Origin: Mycobacterium sp. AT1
Lineage (GTDB): Bacteria; Actinomycetota; Actinomycetes; Mycobacteriales; Mycobacteriaceae
Assembly: GCF_002043095.1 (NCBI RefSeq)
Contig: NZ_MVOC01000017.1
Coordinates: forward strand, 22,287-86,286
Direction: 5' to 3'
Length of the DNA: 64,000 nt
The notes below the pieces were generated by a model. It saw only the letters and a list, made by a program, of their open reading frames with translations, did no database searches and had not been told where the DNA came from. Positions 1 to 7,574 of this stretch are shown in pieces (within the stretch, counting starts at the first letter, position 1; every line of letters starts with the position of its first letter). The translations under genes and the position numbers were made by a program.

Positions 1-75
1 CGCCACCAGCGTCGCATCGACATCATGTCCGAGTACGAGCAGACGCACGTCGCGCCACCCGTCCCGGGCGCCTAG
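1..75 (+). CDS. rpiB: Ribose-5-phosphate isomerase B, C-terminal fragment
   Basis: Only the last 24 codons and the TAG stop are in the window. The visible tail (RHQRRIDIMSEYEQTH, ending PPVPGA) matches my recollection of the C-terminus of mycobacterial RpiB, which interconverts ribose-5-phosphate and ribulose-5-phosphate in the pentose phosphate pathway. The following nei gene starts 3 bases after the stop, the same gene order as Rv2465c–Rv2464c in M. tuberculosis, which supports the assignment. The two are probably cotranscribed. The fragment is too short to judge catalytic residues. Confidence 0.75.
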   Translation, partial: RHQRRIDIMSEYEQTHVAPPVPGA

Positions 76-78
76 GGC

Positions 79-870
79 ATGCCCGAGGGGCACACCCTCC
101 ATCGGCTGGCCCGCCTGCATCAGAAGCGTTTCGGCAACGCGCCCGTCGTGGTGACCAGTCCACAGGGCCGCTTCGCCGACTCCGCAGAAGCGGTCAGCGG
201 ACGGGTGTTGCTCACCGCCGACGCGTGGGGCAAGCACCTGTTCCACCACTACGAGGGTGGCGCGGTCGTGCACGTCCACCTCGGGCTCTACGGCAAGTTC
301 ACCGAGCACCCCCTGCCCCTGCTCGACCCGGTGGGGCAGGTGCGGATGCGGATGGTCGGCGCCGAGTACGGCACCGACCTGAGGGGTCCCACCGTGTGCG
401 AGGTCATCCACCAGGTCGAGGTCGACGACATCGTCGCGCGGCTCGGGCCCGATCCGCTGCGTCGCACCGCCGACGCCTCTCGCGCGTGGGTGCGAATCAG
501 CAAGTCCCGCAGGGCGATCGGCGCCCTCCTGATGGACCAGAAGGTCATCGCCGGAGTGGGCAACGTCTACCGCAGCGAGTTGCTCTTTCGGCACCGCATC
601 GAGCCGCACCGTCCCGGCACCCTTCTCACCGAGGAGGAGTTCGACGGCGCGTGGACCGACCTCGTCGCCCTGATGAAGGTCGGCGTGAGCCGCGGCAAGA
701 TCATCACCGTCCGGCCCGAGGACGACAAGGGCCTGCCAGGACTTCGCGGCCGACCGCGGAGCTACGTCTATCGGCGGACGGGGGAGCCGTGCCGAGTGTG
801 CGGGACGCCGATTCGCACCGAGGTGATGGAGGCCCGCAATTTGTTCTGGTGCCCCAGCTGTCAGGTGTAG
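79..870 (+). CDS. nei: Fpg/Nei-family DNA glycosylase (Nei1-like)
   Basis: This 263-residue protein is a bifunctional base-excision repair glycosylase/AP lyase for oxidized bases. After Met removal the N-terminus is PEGHTLHRLA, giving the catalytic Pro and Glu of the Fpg/Nei family. The H2TH region carries GVGNVYRSELLFRHRI near residues 160–175. A C-terminal zinc finger has CRVCGTP followed about 16 residues later by CPSCQ. Length and position next to rpiB fit the Rv2464c (Nei1) ortholog. The ATG lies 3 bases after the rpiB stop, so translation is probably coupled. I see nothing missing. Confidence 0.93.
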   Translation: MPEGHTLHRLARLHQKRFGNAPVVVTSPQGRFADSAEAVSGRVLLTADAWGKHLFHHYEGGAVVHVHLGLYGKFTEHPLPLLDPVGQVRMRMVGAEYGTDLRGPTVCEVIHQVEVDDIVARLGPDPLRRTADASRAWVRISKSRRAIGALLMDQKVIAGVGNVYRSELLFRHRIEPHRPGTLLTEEEFDGAWTDLVALMKVGVSRGKIITVRPEDDKGLPGLRGRPRSYVYRRTGEPCRVCGTPIRTEVMEARNLFWCPSCQV

Positions 871-919
871 CGCGAAGGCTGGGTGGGCGCGCCCTGGCGT
901 TTGACGGGACAATCGGCGG

Positions 920-2605
920 GTGGAACTCCTCCTCGTCGTCGTCGGGGCGATCGTCGTCACCGCCATCGCCCACCACCGGGGTCTAGAACCCGCGCTGATC
1001 ATCGTCGTCATCGGGATCGCGGCCTCGTTCGTCCCAGGCTTCGAGGCGCCCGAACTCGACTCCCACATCCTGCTGACGGTGGTGCTGCCGCCGCTGCTCT
1101 ACTCGGCGGCGCTGAACTTCTCGTTCCCGACGTTCCTGCGCAATATCCGACCGATCCTCGGTCTTGGCGTCGGCCTGGTCGTGGTCACCGCCTTCACCGT
1201 GGCGGCGGTGTCCTCGTGGCTCGTCGTCGTGCCGCTGACGTTCGGCACGGCCCTGATCCTCGGCGCGATCGTCGCCCCGCCGGACGCCGTCACCGCCGTC
1301 GCGGTGGGCCGCAAATTGGGGTTGCCGAAGAAGGTGATGGCCATCCTGACCGGTGAAAGCCTGATCAACGACGCCGCAGCGCTGACGTTGTTCACCATCG
1401 CGGTGGCTCAGGTCGCGGGCAGCCACACCTTCATCGAGAACCCCTTCCTGCTCTTCGGTTACAGCGCGGTCCTGGGCCCGATCGTCGGCGCCGCACTGGG
1501 GTTGGTGACGCTGTGGATCCGCAAGCGACTGAACAACCCGGGCTTGGAGACGGTTCAGGGTCTGGTAGTGCCGTTCGCGGCCTTCATCGCGGCCGAGGAG
1601 TTGCACGCCTCGGGCGTCCTGGCGGTCGTCGTCGCCGGCTTCGTCGTCGGCAACGGAACCCTCGGCGCGGGCTACCAGACCCGGCTGCAGGAACGCTACG
1701 TCTGGAACTCGGTCGACGTGCTGTTGGAGGCCTTCGTCTTTGCCTACATCGGTCTGCACCTGCGATTCGTGCTCGAGGACCTCCGCGAGGCCCACGAGTC
1801 GCTGGGCGAGGTGGCGGTCGCCTCGCTGATCGTGCTGGTCATCGTGATGCTGATCCGGCCGCTGTCGGTGCTGGTCATGTTCGGTCGCAGCAAGCTGTCA
1901 AGCCACGTGGAGAGCAAGCTGAGCGTGCCCGTCCCGGCGGCTGGCGGGCGAGGAGCCCTCGGCACCCGTCGCCGTGGAAAGCCGCCCGGCAAGTGGCGGT
2001 CGGTCATCGACCGCCGGTCGTTGAGCTGGAAGGAGAACGTGGTGGTCTCCTGGACCGGCATGCGCGGGGTGGTGACGTTGGCCGCTGCCGCGGCGATTCC
2101 GGTGACGACGGCGGCGGGGGAGCCGTTCCCCGAACGCGCCACGATTCAGGCCATCGCGTTCGTGGTCAGCGTCGGCACGCTGTTGATTCAGGGCAGTACC
2201 CTGCCGCCGCTCATCAGCCGGTTGAACCTGTCGGCGGGCGCGTCGGACTATGAGCGGGAACAGACCCTCAAGGCCGAGCGCGTGGTGCACGAGGCGGCCG
2301 ACGGGGTGCTCGCCGAGTTCAGGGCAAACCCGCCAGACGGCCTCGATCCGCGGGTGCTCGCCGAGATTCGCAACACCATCGCCAGGCACTCACAGGACGC
2401 CGACGAGATGCCCGATCCGGCGACCCACACCTTGCGCGCGGAGGTCTTCGGAGCGCTGTATCTGCAAGTGCTGCAAGCGCAACGGGCCGCCCTGATCGCC
2501 GAGCGCGACGAGGGCCTGATCGAAGACGAAGCGGCCCGAGCCATGCTCGACCGGCTCGACCTCCAAGAGGCCGGAGTGTCGGCGCGGCTCGAGAGTCGCT
2601 TCTAG
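920..2605 (+). CDS. CPA1-family cation/proton antiporter (NhaP/YjcE type)
   Basis: A 561-residue integral membrane protein with about twelve hydrophobic segments over the first 430 residues and a soluble C-terminal tail (roughly 450–561) rich in charged residues. The hallmark segment GESLINDAAALTLF contains the Asn-Asp pair used for ion exchange in CPA1 antiporters. Another conserved membrane segment is WTGMRGVVTLAAA. It probably exchanges Na+ or K+ for protons across the plasma membrane. GTG at 920 is the first start giving a hydrophobic N-terminus (MELLLVVVGAIV). A basic loop near residues 330–360 interrupts the membrane domain. Ion specificity cannot be told from sequence. Confidence 0.85.
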   Translation: MELLLVVVGAIVVTAIAHHRGLEPALIIVVIGIAASFVPGFEAPELDSHILLTVVLPPLLYSAALNFSFPTFLRNIRPILGLGVGLVVVTAFTVAAVSSWLVVVPLTFGTALILGAIVAPPDAVTAVAVGRKLGLPKKVMAILTGESLINDAAALTLFTIAVAQVAGSHTFIENPFLLFGYSAVLGPIVGAALGLVTLWIRKRLNNPGLETVQGLVVPFAAFIAAEELHASGVLAVVVAGFVVGNGTLGAGYQTRLQERYVWNSVDVLLEAFVFAYIGLHLRFVLEDLREAHESLGEVAVASLIVLVIVMLIRPLSVLVMFGRSKLSSHVESKLSVPVPAAGGRGALGTRRRGKPPGKWRSVIDRRSLSWKENVVVSWTGMRGVVTLAAAAAIPVTTAAGEPFPERATIQAIAFVVSVGTLLIQGSTLPPLISRLNLSAGASDYEREQTLKAERVVHEAADGVLAEFRANPPDGLDPRVLAEIRNTIARHSQDADEMPDPATHTLRAEVFGALYLQVLQAQRAALIAERDEGLIEDEAARAMLDRLDLQEAGVSARLESRF

Positions 2606-2704
2606 TTCGGGTTCGTCTGAGAAGGGCGGGCTAGCGCCGGCCCAGACCCGCTCCCGGAGTTGATGTCACGGGCGATATCTACTTCAGCGCGCAGTGCTCG
2701 CTAC

Positions 2705-3562
2705 CTAGAAGCCGCCGAAGTCTCCGCCGCCAAAGTCGCCACCGCCGCCGAAGTCGCCGCCCCAGCCACCGGAGTCACCGCCGCCCCAGCCTCCGCCGGA
2801 GTCGCCACCCCAGCCGCCGCCGTCGCCGCCACCGGTGTCGCCGTAGTCCTGGCCCATCTGGTCGCCGCCGCCGTCGAGCTGGCCTTGGTCCATGCCGTCC
2901 TGGAACCCGTCGCCGTAGCCGTTCTCGAAGCCCTGCGCGTCATAGCCGACGCCGCCCATGCCGGAGAACATCGCACTGAAGAGCAGCACCGAACCCATGC
3001 CCCAGGCGCCTGCCACCAGGGCGGGCTTCCACCACGGCTCGGAGTACCAGCCGGCGGGGACGGGACGCCCGGCGACGCGGCCGCCCGGGTAGTAGTTCGG
3101 GGTGCGCTCGGACGGCGACGGCGAGGCCTCGATGTCGCGGCCCTCGAACTCGACGCGGCGCGCTTCGGTCACGGTGCCCGCCGAGTTCTGGCCGGCCAAG
3201 GACTCGAGCTCGGGTCCGGGATCCATGTTCATCGCGACGCGGGCCGCGCGCACGTAGTACAGCCCCTCCATGGCGCTCTCCTTGGCGAGCTGCGCCTGCT
3301 TCGCGGTGGTGGCCTGCTCGATCTGAGATCCCGCCGCGGTGAAGCGCTCGGAGGCGTCGGCCAGCGCCTGCTTGGAGGCGTCGTCGGTGCCGGTCAGGTT
3401 GATCACCTGACCGCCGAGGCGGTCGATCGTCCGCCGGGCGTCGGCCTTGGCGTCGTCGAGCGATGCCGCGTTGCGCTTGCCGGACGCCTTCGACGAGGCG
3501 ATGACGGCGAAGGCGATGACGGCGATGAGAACGACGATGAGCACCAGCAGAAAGCTGTTCAT
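2705..3562 (-). CDS. Membrane-anchored protein with helical domain and Gly-rich tail
   Basis: 285 residues. An N-terminal membrane anchor (MNSFLLVLIVVLIAVIAFAV) is followed by a charged, probably helical region (about 30–140) rich in Ala, Lys and Gln. A second hydrophobic segment near 180–200 (LVAGAWGMGSVLLFSAMF) comes next. The last 75 residues are built from Gly, Asp and Trp, with GGGWGGD-like and GGDFGG-like units. The start at 3562 is chosen because the hydrophobic anchor begins there, while the stop-free extension upstream looks like antisense noise. Similar proteins of unknown function occur in mycobacteria. The Gly-rich tail is not a PE_PGRS protein, because no PE domain is present. 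Confidence 0.7.
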   Translation of the reverse strand: MNSFLLVLIVVLIAVIAFAVIASSKASGKRNAASLDDAKADARRTIDRLGGQVINLTGTDDASKQALADASERFTAAGSQIEQATTAKQAQLAKESAMEGLYYVRAARVAMNMDPGPELESLAGQNSAGTVTEARRVEFEGRDIEASPSPSERTPNYYPGGRVAGRPVPAGWYSEPWWKPALVAGAWGMGSVLLFSAMFSGMGGVGYDAQGFENGYGDGFQDGMDQGQLDGGGDQMGQDYGDTGGGDGGGWGGDSGGGWGGGDSGGWGGDFGGGGDFGGGDFGGF

Positions 3563-3617
3563 GGCGCCCAGCCTACCGACAGGAAACGGTGTCGAACCGG
3601 GCCGGATGAGGGCATTC

Positions 3618-4016
3618 TCAGAATGCGCGCAGTCCGGCCTCGGCGCAGGCGGCGTCATCCTCGGCGCTGGCACCGCTGACGCCCACCCCGCCGACGATCC
3701 GGCCACCCGACGTGATCGGCACACCGCCCCCGAATATGACGAACCGACCACCGCCGTTGGCGTGCAGGCCGAACAGCTCGCCACCGGGAGCGGCGAGGAC
3801 GGCGAGCTCGGCGGTCGAGATGCTGTTGGCGACCGCCGTGTAGGCCTTGTCGACCGCAAGGACCGGCCCGGCGATCTCGGCGCCGTCCATTCGGCCGAAG
3901 GCCACCAGGTGACCGCCCGAGTCGACGACGGCCGCCGACACCAGGATCGATCGCCTGGCCGCCTCGGCGTGCGCGGCCTCGACGATGCGGTAGGCGGCTG
4001 CGAGATCGGGAGTCAC
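3618..4016 (-). CDS. GlcG/HbpS-family protein (heme-degrading/heme-binding fold)
   Basis: 132 residues spanning the whole GlcG/HbpS domain: AAVVDSGGHLVAFGRMDGA in the first half and GGGVPITSGGRIVGGVGVSGA in the second, the standard signature of this family. Relatives bind heme or cobalamin, or sit beside glycolate and diol-utilization genes. The role here is unknown. There is no signal peptide, so it is probably cytoplasmic. It lies 4 bases after an exported-protein gene on the same strand and may be cotranscribed with it. Confidence 0.8.
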   Translation of the reverse strand: MTPDLAAAYRIVEAAHAEAARRSILVSAAVVDSGGHLVAFGRMDGAEIAGPVLAVDKAYTAVANSISTAELAVLAAPGGELFGLHANGGGRFVIFGGGVPITSGGRIVGGVGVSGASAEDDAACAEAGLRAF

Positions 4017-4020
4017 CTGG

Positions 4021-5160
4021 TCATTCTGGCCCGGCGTCGCCGTCCTCGCTGCCCGTGCTTCCCGTGTCGTCGCCTGGGGTGGCGGCCGGTGTCGTGTCTG
4101 CCGCGGGGGTGGGCGTCACCGAGTCGCTCTTATGGGGCTTCGGGGTGTCGTCCTCGGTGCCTGCCGGCTCGACCTTGTTGCCGGTCTTCATGACGTCGGT
4201 GGTGGCCTCGGCTTTGTTCTCGGTGTCGGCCGTCGGCGTGAGCTTGGTGGTGGGCTTGGTGACGGTCTCTTCGTCGACTGGCTCGGGTGCGCGGTGTCGC
4301 GCGGAGGTCGTCGGGGTCTCGGAAACCTCTTGGACGACGGAAGTATTCGCGACCGTCGCGGTGTGCGGCGGGGCGACCGCCGCGTCCGGGGTGATCGGCG
4401 GCAGCTCGTGCAGCGGGGTGCCGATCAGCGGCCCGCCCCCGATCAGGTGCTGGACCGCCACGACGACGGGGTTCTCGAAGATCCCGTTCACGAGGCCGAT
4501 GACGACGGGATTTCCCTTGGCGGCGGCGATCAACCGCCGCTGCACGACGGCGATGGGTCCGCCGCGATAGTCGGTGACCTCGTCGGGGAAGAACGCGATG
4601 ATGGCGGCCCGTTGGCCGGGATCGGCCGTCGCGTCGAGCAGCCGGTTGCGGACCACCTGGATGAGGCCGCCGGTGACGAAGTCGCTGATGAACTGGTGCT
4701 GGTCGGGGTCGGTGAACAGTTGCAGGAAGCGGTGGGCCTCCGACTGGAACACCCCGCCTTCGAAGAAGTCGTTCAGGATCTGGGTCTGGTCGGGGCTCGT
4801 GAGCCGTGACGTCGCCTGCTTCTTCAACACGCCGGCAATTCCGCCGTGGAAGAAGTCGCCGATCACCTCCTGCTGCTGCGGATCCCGAAACGACAGGAGC
4901 AGCTGGCGGTAGACCGCGGTGGACAGGTTCGCCAAGACCGGGGTGACGGCGGGGTCGAAGAGGGTGCTGACCGGTGGCGGCGTGACGGCCACCGCGAGGC
5001 CGGTCGACCGGGCGGCCAGCGCCACCTCGGTGGCGTGGACGACGTGAACGTCTTTGGGCGCCAACGGTGCCGCGACGGTAGTCACCGACGCAACGGTCAG
5101 GGCGGCGGCGGCAATGCCGAGCCAGCGTGGGGCAGTGCGTACCTGTGGTGAACGGCTCAC
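4021..5160 (-). CDS. Exported protein with tandem DP-Q-DFF-GG repeats
   Basis: 379 residues with a signal-peptide-like N-terminus (WLGIAAAALTVASVTTVAAP) and a GTG start. Residues about 75–250 contain four or five degenerate repeats of roughly 40 residues. Their cores read RDPQQQEVIGDFFHGGI, SPDQTQILNDFFEGGV, DPDQHQFISDFVTGGL, and then more divergent copies. The last 110 residues are a low-complexity Thr/Pro/Asp-rich tail ending in acidic residues, typical of surface-exposed mycobacterial proteins. I recognise no enzyme motif. The promoter side carries a strong palindrome at 5181–5200. Confidence 0.65.
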   Translation of the reverse strand: MSRSPQVRTAPRWLGIAAAALTVASVTTVAAPLAPKDVHVVHATEVALAARSTGLAVAVTPPPVSTLFDPAVTPVLANLSTAVYRQLLLSFRDPQQQEVIGDFFHGGIAGVLKKQATSRLTSPDQTQILNDFFEGGVFQSEAHRFLQLFTDPDQHQFISDFVTGGLIQVVRNRLLDATADPGQRAAIIAFFPDEVTDYRGGPIAVVQRRLIAAAKGNPVVIGLVNGIFENPVVVAVQHLIGGGPLIGTPLHELPPITPDAAVAPPHTATVANTSVVQEVSETPTTSARHRAPEPVDEETVTKPTTKLTPTADTENKAEATTDVMKTGNKVEPAGTEDDTPKPHKSDSVTPTPAADTTPAATPGDDTGSTGSEDGDAGPE

Positions 5161-5180
5161 GGTGGGCTCCCTCGCCGGCT

Positions 5181-5237
5181 ATGTCAACAATTGGTGACAT
5201 GACCGTAAGCGTGCAGGCGGACCATGTCAACAGGTGA
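5181..5237. promoter_or_regulatory. Palindromic operator-like site plus a related half copy
   Basis: Bases 5181–5200 read ATGTCAACAATTGGTGACAT, a 20-base palindrome with 18 of 20 positions symmetric. At 5224–5237 the related string ATGTCAACAGGTGA occurs again. The pair lies 20 to 77 bases upstream of the GTG of the exported repeat protein and looks like a repressor operator, for example of a TetR-type dimer. No regulator gene is adjacent, so the binding protein is unknown. The sharp GC drop of the neighbouring island begins just after it. Confidence 0.45.
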
Positions 5238-5348
5238 TGACTTAGCCGTTGGGGTCAAACCGGCTTCCTCTATCGAGAAGCCTGTCATGGAGCGGCCTTG
5301 GAGGAGTTGCCTACGCCTATCGGGGCACCTGCGACCCCAAAGAGGCGT

Positions 5349-7574
5349 TCAAAAAGATGTTCCGAAAATCATGGATCGGAAAAAATCAATTCCAATCTCG
5401 TCAGCATCATCATCAATCTCAAGTATCTCTTCTAGTGCATCAGGTATAGGCAGCTTTTGCCTTGCGATCGCAAGCAAAATCTCAAATTTAATTCCGTGCG
5501 ACCCGTGCTCATTCAATCGAGCGGCTATATTTGACTTCATTTTTTGGCTTGGGCGTGGCGGCAAAAGATCGTGGGGCCGAGCCGCGCGGAGAATTGCAGC
5601 AGTTATGGCCGGCGCATAGAAGCGGCCGCGGATCCAAAATTCAGGTGTGAGTATCTTGGATACAGGAGGGCGATAGTCTTCATCTAACTGACCTAGACTC
5701 CGCATCTCCTGAAAAGTGCTTGCGACCGAGAAGAAGAGTTCCGCCTCCGTAGCCTCTGCCGGTGCAAAAATCGAATTGGCGCCAAGTGGAAGGGCGGTAT
5801 CGTCCGCCGACCAAAACAGGTTTTCGATCAATCCTTCATGGGGAGCATCCAGTATTTCATATCGCTGAACGAAGTCGTTGCTATATTCTCCGTCATCACC
5901 CATGCCAGCATATTTGCTGAGTGCCTCATGTTCAAGGCACCATGGACATTCTGTTTCGTCCCAATTTGGCAATATGACCTCTTCGATCGCATGAAACGAT
6001 CGTTCGTCAGTTGTCATCTGGTCGACTAGGTTGCGAATGGCCTGCGCATCGTCGCTCGAAGTCGGACGGGACACAGCAACGAGCGCGTGTACGTCTCCGG
6101 TCTCGCGTCCCAGCTCGAATAAATACTGCCGATAGCCACGTAAGCGATCTCCACTGATAACAACGTCATCCAGTATCAGAAGGGATTTCGATTCGCGAAT
6201 TCGTTCTCGGTCTGAGTCGCTTAGTGTATGAAAGCGATTTTCATCACAACGAATCGGATCTATACCAAGTTGACTACGCGCGAACTCCGCCATCATCTCT
6301 GCAGCACGATGCTCTGGACAGATTATTACATCGATGGACTCGGAGAGATCATGGAGTTTCGATGATAGGGCCGCTCGGAAATCTTTGCTTTTGAACATTC
6401 CTCTCGCGTCTATCGAGACGGCGTGATGGCGACGATGCCCGTCTATCTCCTGCTGGTGGGCGAGAATCGTACCGGTTCCCGCATACTTTTTAACGAATGC
6501 CGATGACGTGCTCGCAAGCGTCTTCGTTAAGCGGTGACGACTTACGGCCCCTGTAACCTCGATATGCAGGCTCGCAGCGCTTATCGGAATTACCGTCGAT
6601 GTTCCTTGACTGCACAGCATGCATGGCAAGATTGGTTCTACGCCATGGGGCGCCGGCGCGAGCACGGCGACATCTTGCAGGGTTCTGCCTGGGTCGCCGT
6701 AAAGAGCAGCAAGTGAGACTGTCATGTGGGCGTCTCGCGCGGCTGTAGCGAGATGTTCGAGCGTACGTCCTGAACTGACTACTGATCCAATGCATAAGGT
6801 GTGAAGTTCTGTGAGACGTGAAATCTCTCGAACACGAAGTAGGCGTGCAGATAGCTCATCGCGTGACTCAAGAGTGCTCTCATTGAGGACGTCAACAGCA
6901 AGGATGGATCGAGCCGCTTCAAACTTTTGGTCCCTCAGATACTGAGATAGGCCGAGTCCAAGGGCAAATAGAGTGGCTGAATCTAGAAGTACGATGGTGT
7001 TGGGCAGAACTTGTTCCACAAGCCAAAAGCAAGCGGCGTCGAGCGCGTGCGCACTCTGCAAGGCGGTTCCTACCCGTAGGAAGGCGCTGTAGTGATATCC
7101 GGTAGGACTCTTGTAATGAAATGCGGAACTTTCTGGCAACAGTGCAGCAGGTTGTGCCGCGATTACCTGTAACTCAGCTGACCGCAGTCTTTCTAGAAGT
7201 TTATCTTTAACATTATCGGGTATAGCGCTAGATCTGCCAACTGCAGTGAGTTGGTAGTCATTATCACAAAAGTGCAAAATGTAGAAACTTGCCCCTTGGA
7301 ATCGATGCTCTAGGCGAGCCACCTCCTCGCTATGTATACGGGTTAGTGCATCAGCTTCATCGCGATGTGCCCGAAGTACGAAAGTGCGTGACAGGCGTCG
7401 GGCGTTGACAGGCAGTTGCTCGTATATATGACCTGCGAGGCTGCGTAGGTCTTGTCGACGGGAAATAGGAACATAGATGATCTCGGCGAATGCTCGGTCG
7501 TGGGGCGCCGTGCCAAAAGATATTGCGGTTGTTCCTACGGATCCCTTGTGGTCTGCAACGTGAATGCGCTGCAT
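5349..7574 (-). CDS. Large protein with two phosphoribosyltransferase-like halves, partner of GHKL ATPase
   Basis: 741 residues. The C-terminal half (about 340–510) has a type I phosphoribosyltransferase PRPP-binding motif, SLLILDDVVISGDRL (about 464–478), with both acidic residues. The N-terminal half (about 150–300) has the same layout: SPTGYHYSAFLRVG, then LCIGSVVSSGRTL (about 260–272). In this copy the Asp-Asp pair is lost, so it is probably inactive. Each half is followed by a Cys-x-x-Cys (PCMLCSQG near 318; CPWCLEHE near 543), suggesting an internal duplication with metal-binding elements. The ATG follows the stop of the GHKL gene with no gap, implying obligatory coexpression. Low GC marks it as acquired. 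Function is unknown; a nucleotide- or RNA-targeting defence effector is an inference. Confidence 0.75.
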   Translation of the reverse strand: MQRIHVADHKGSVGTTAISFGTAPHDRAFAEIIYVPISRRQDLRSLAGHIYEQLPVNARRLSRTFVLRAHRDEADALTRIHSEEVARLEHRFQGASFYILHFCDNDYQLTAVGRSSAIPDNVKDKLLERLRSAELQVIAAQPAALLPESSAFHYKSPTGYHYSAFLRVGTALQSAHALDAACFWLVEQVLPNTIVLLDSATLFALGLGLSQYLRDQKFEAARSILAVDVLNESTLESRDELSARLLRVREISRLTELHTLCIGSVVSSGRTLEHLATAARDAHMTVSLAALYGDPGRTLQDVAVLAPAPHGVEPILPCMLCSQGTSTVIPISAASLHIEVTGAVSRHRLTKTLASTSSAFVKKYAGTGTILAHQQEIDGHRRHHAVSIDARGMFKSKDFRAALSSKLHDLSESIDVIICPEHRAAEMMAEFARSQLGIDPIRCDENRFHTLSDSDRERIRESKSLLILDDVVISGDRLRGYRQYLFELGRETGDVHALVAVSRPTSSDDAQAIRNLVDQMTTDERSFHAIEEVILPNWDETECPWCLEHEALSKYAGMGDDGEYSNDFVQRYEILDAPHEGLIENLFWSADDTALPLGANSIFAPAEATEAELFFSVASTFQEMRSLGQLDEDYRPPVSKILTPEFWIRGRFYAPAITAAILRAARPHDLLPPRPSQKMKSNIAARLNEHGSHGIKFEILLAIARQKLPIPDALEEILEIDDDADEIGIDFFRSMIFGTSF

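Noticed and set aside
2705..2900. Gly-rich repeats as a PE_PGRS gene
   Set aside because: The tail belongs to a membrane-anchored protein with no PE domain and uses Gly-Asp-Trp units rather than GGAGG-type repeats.
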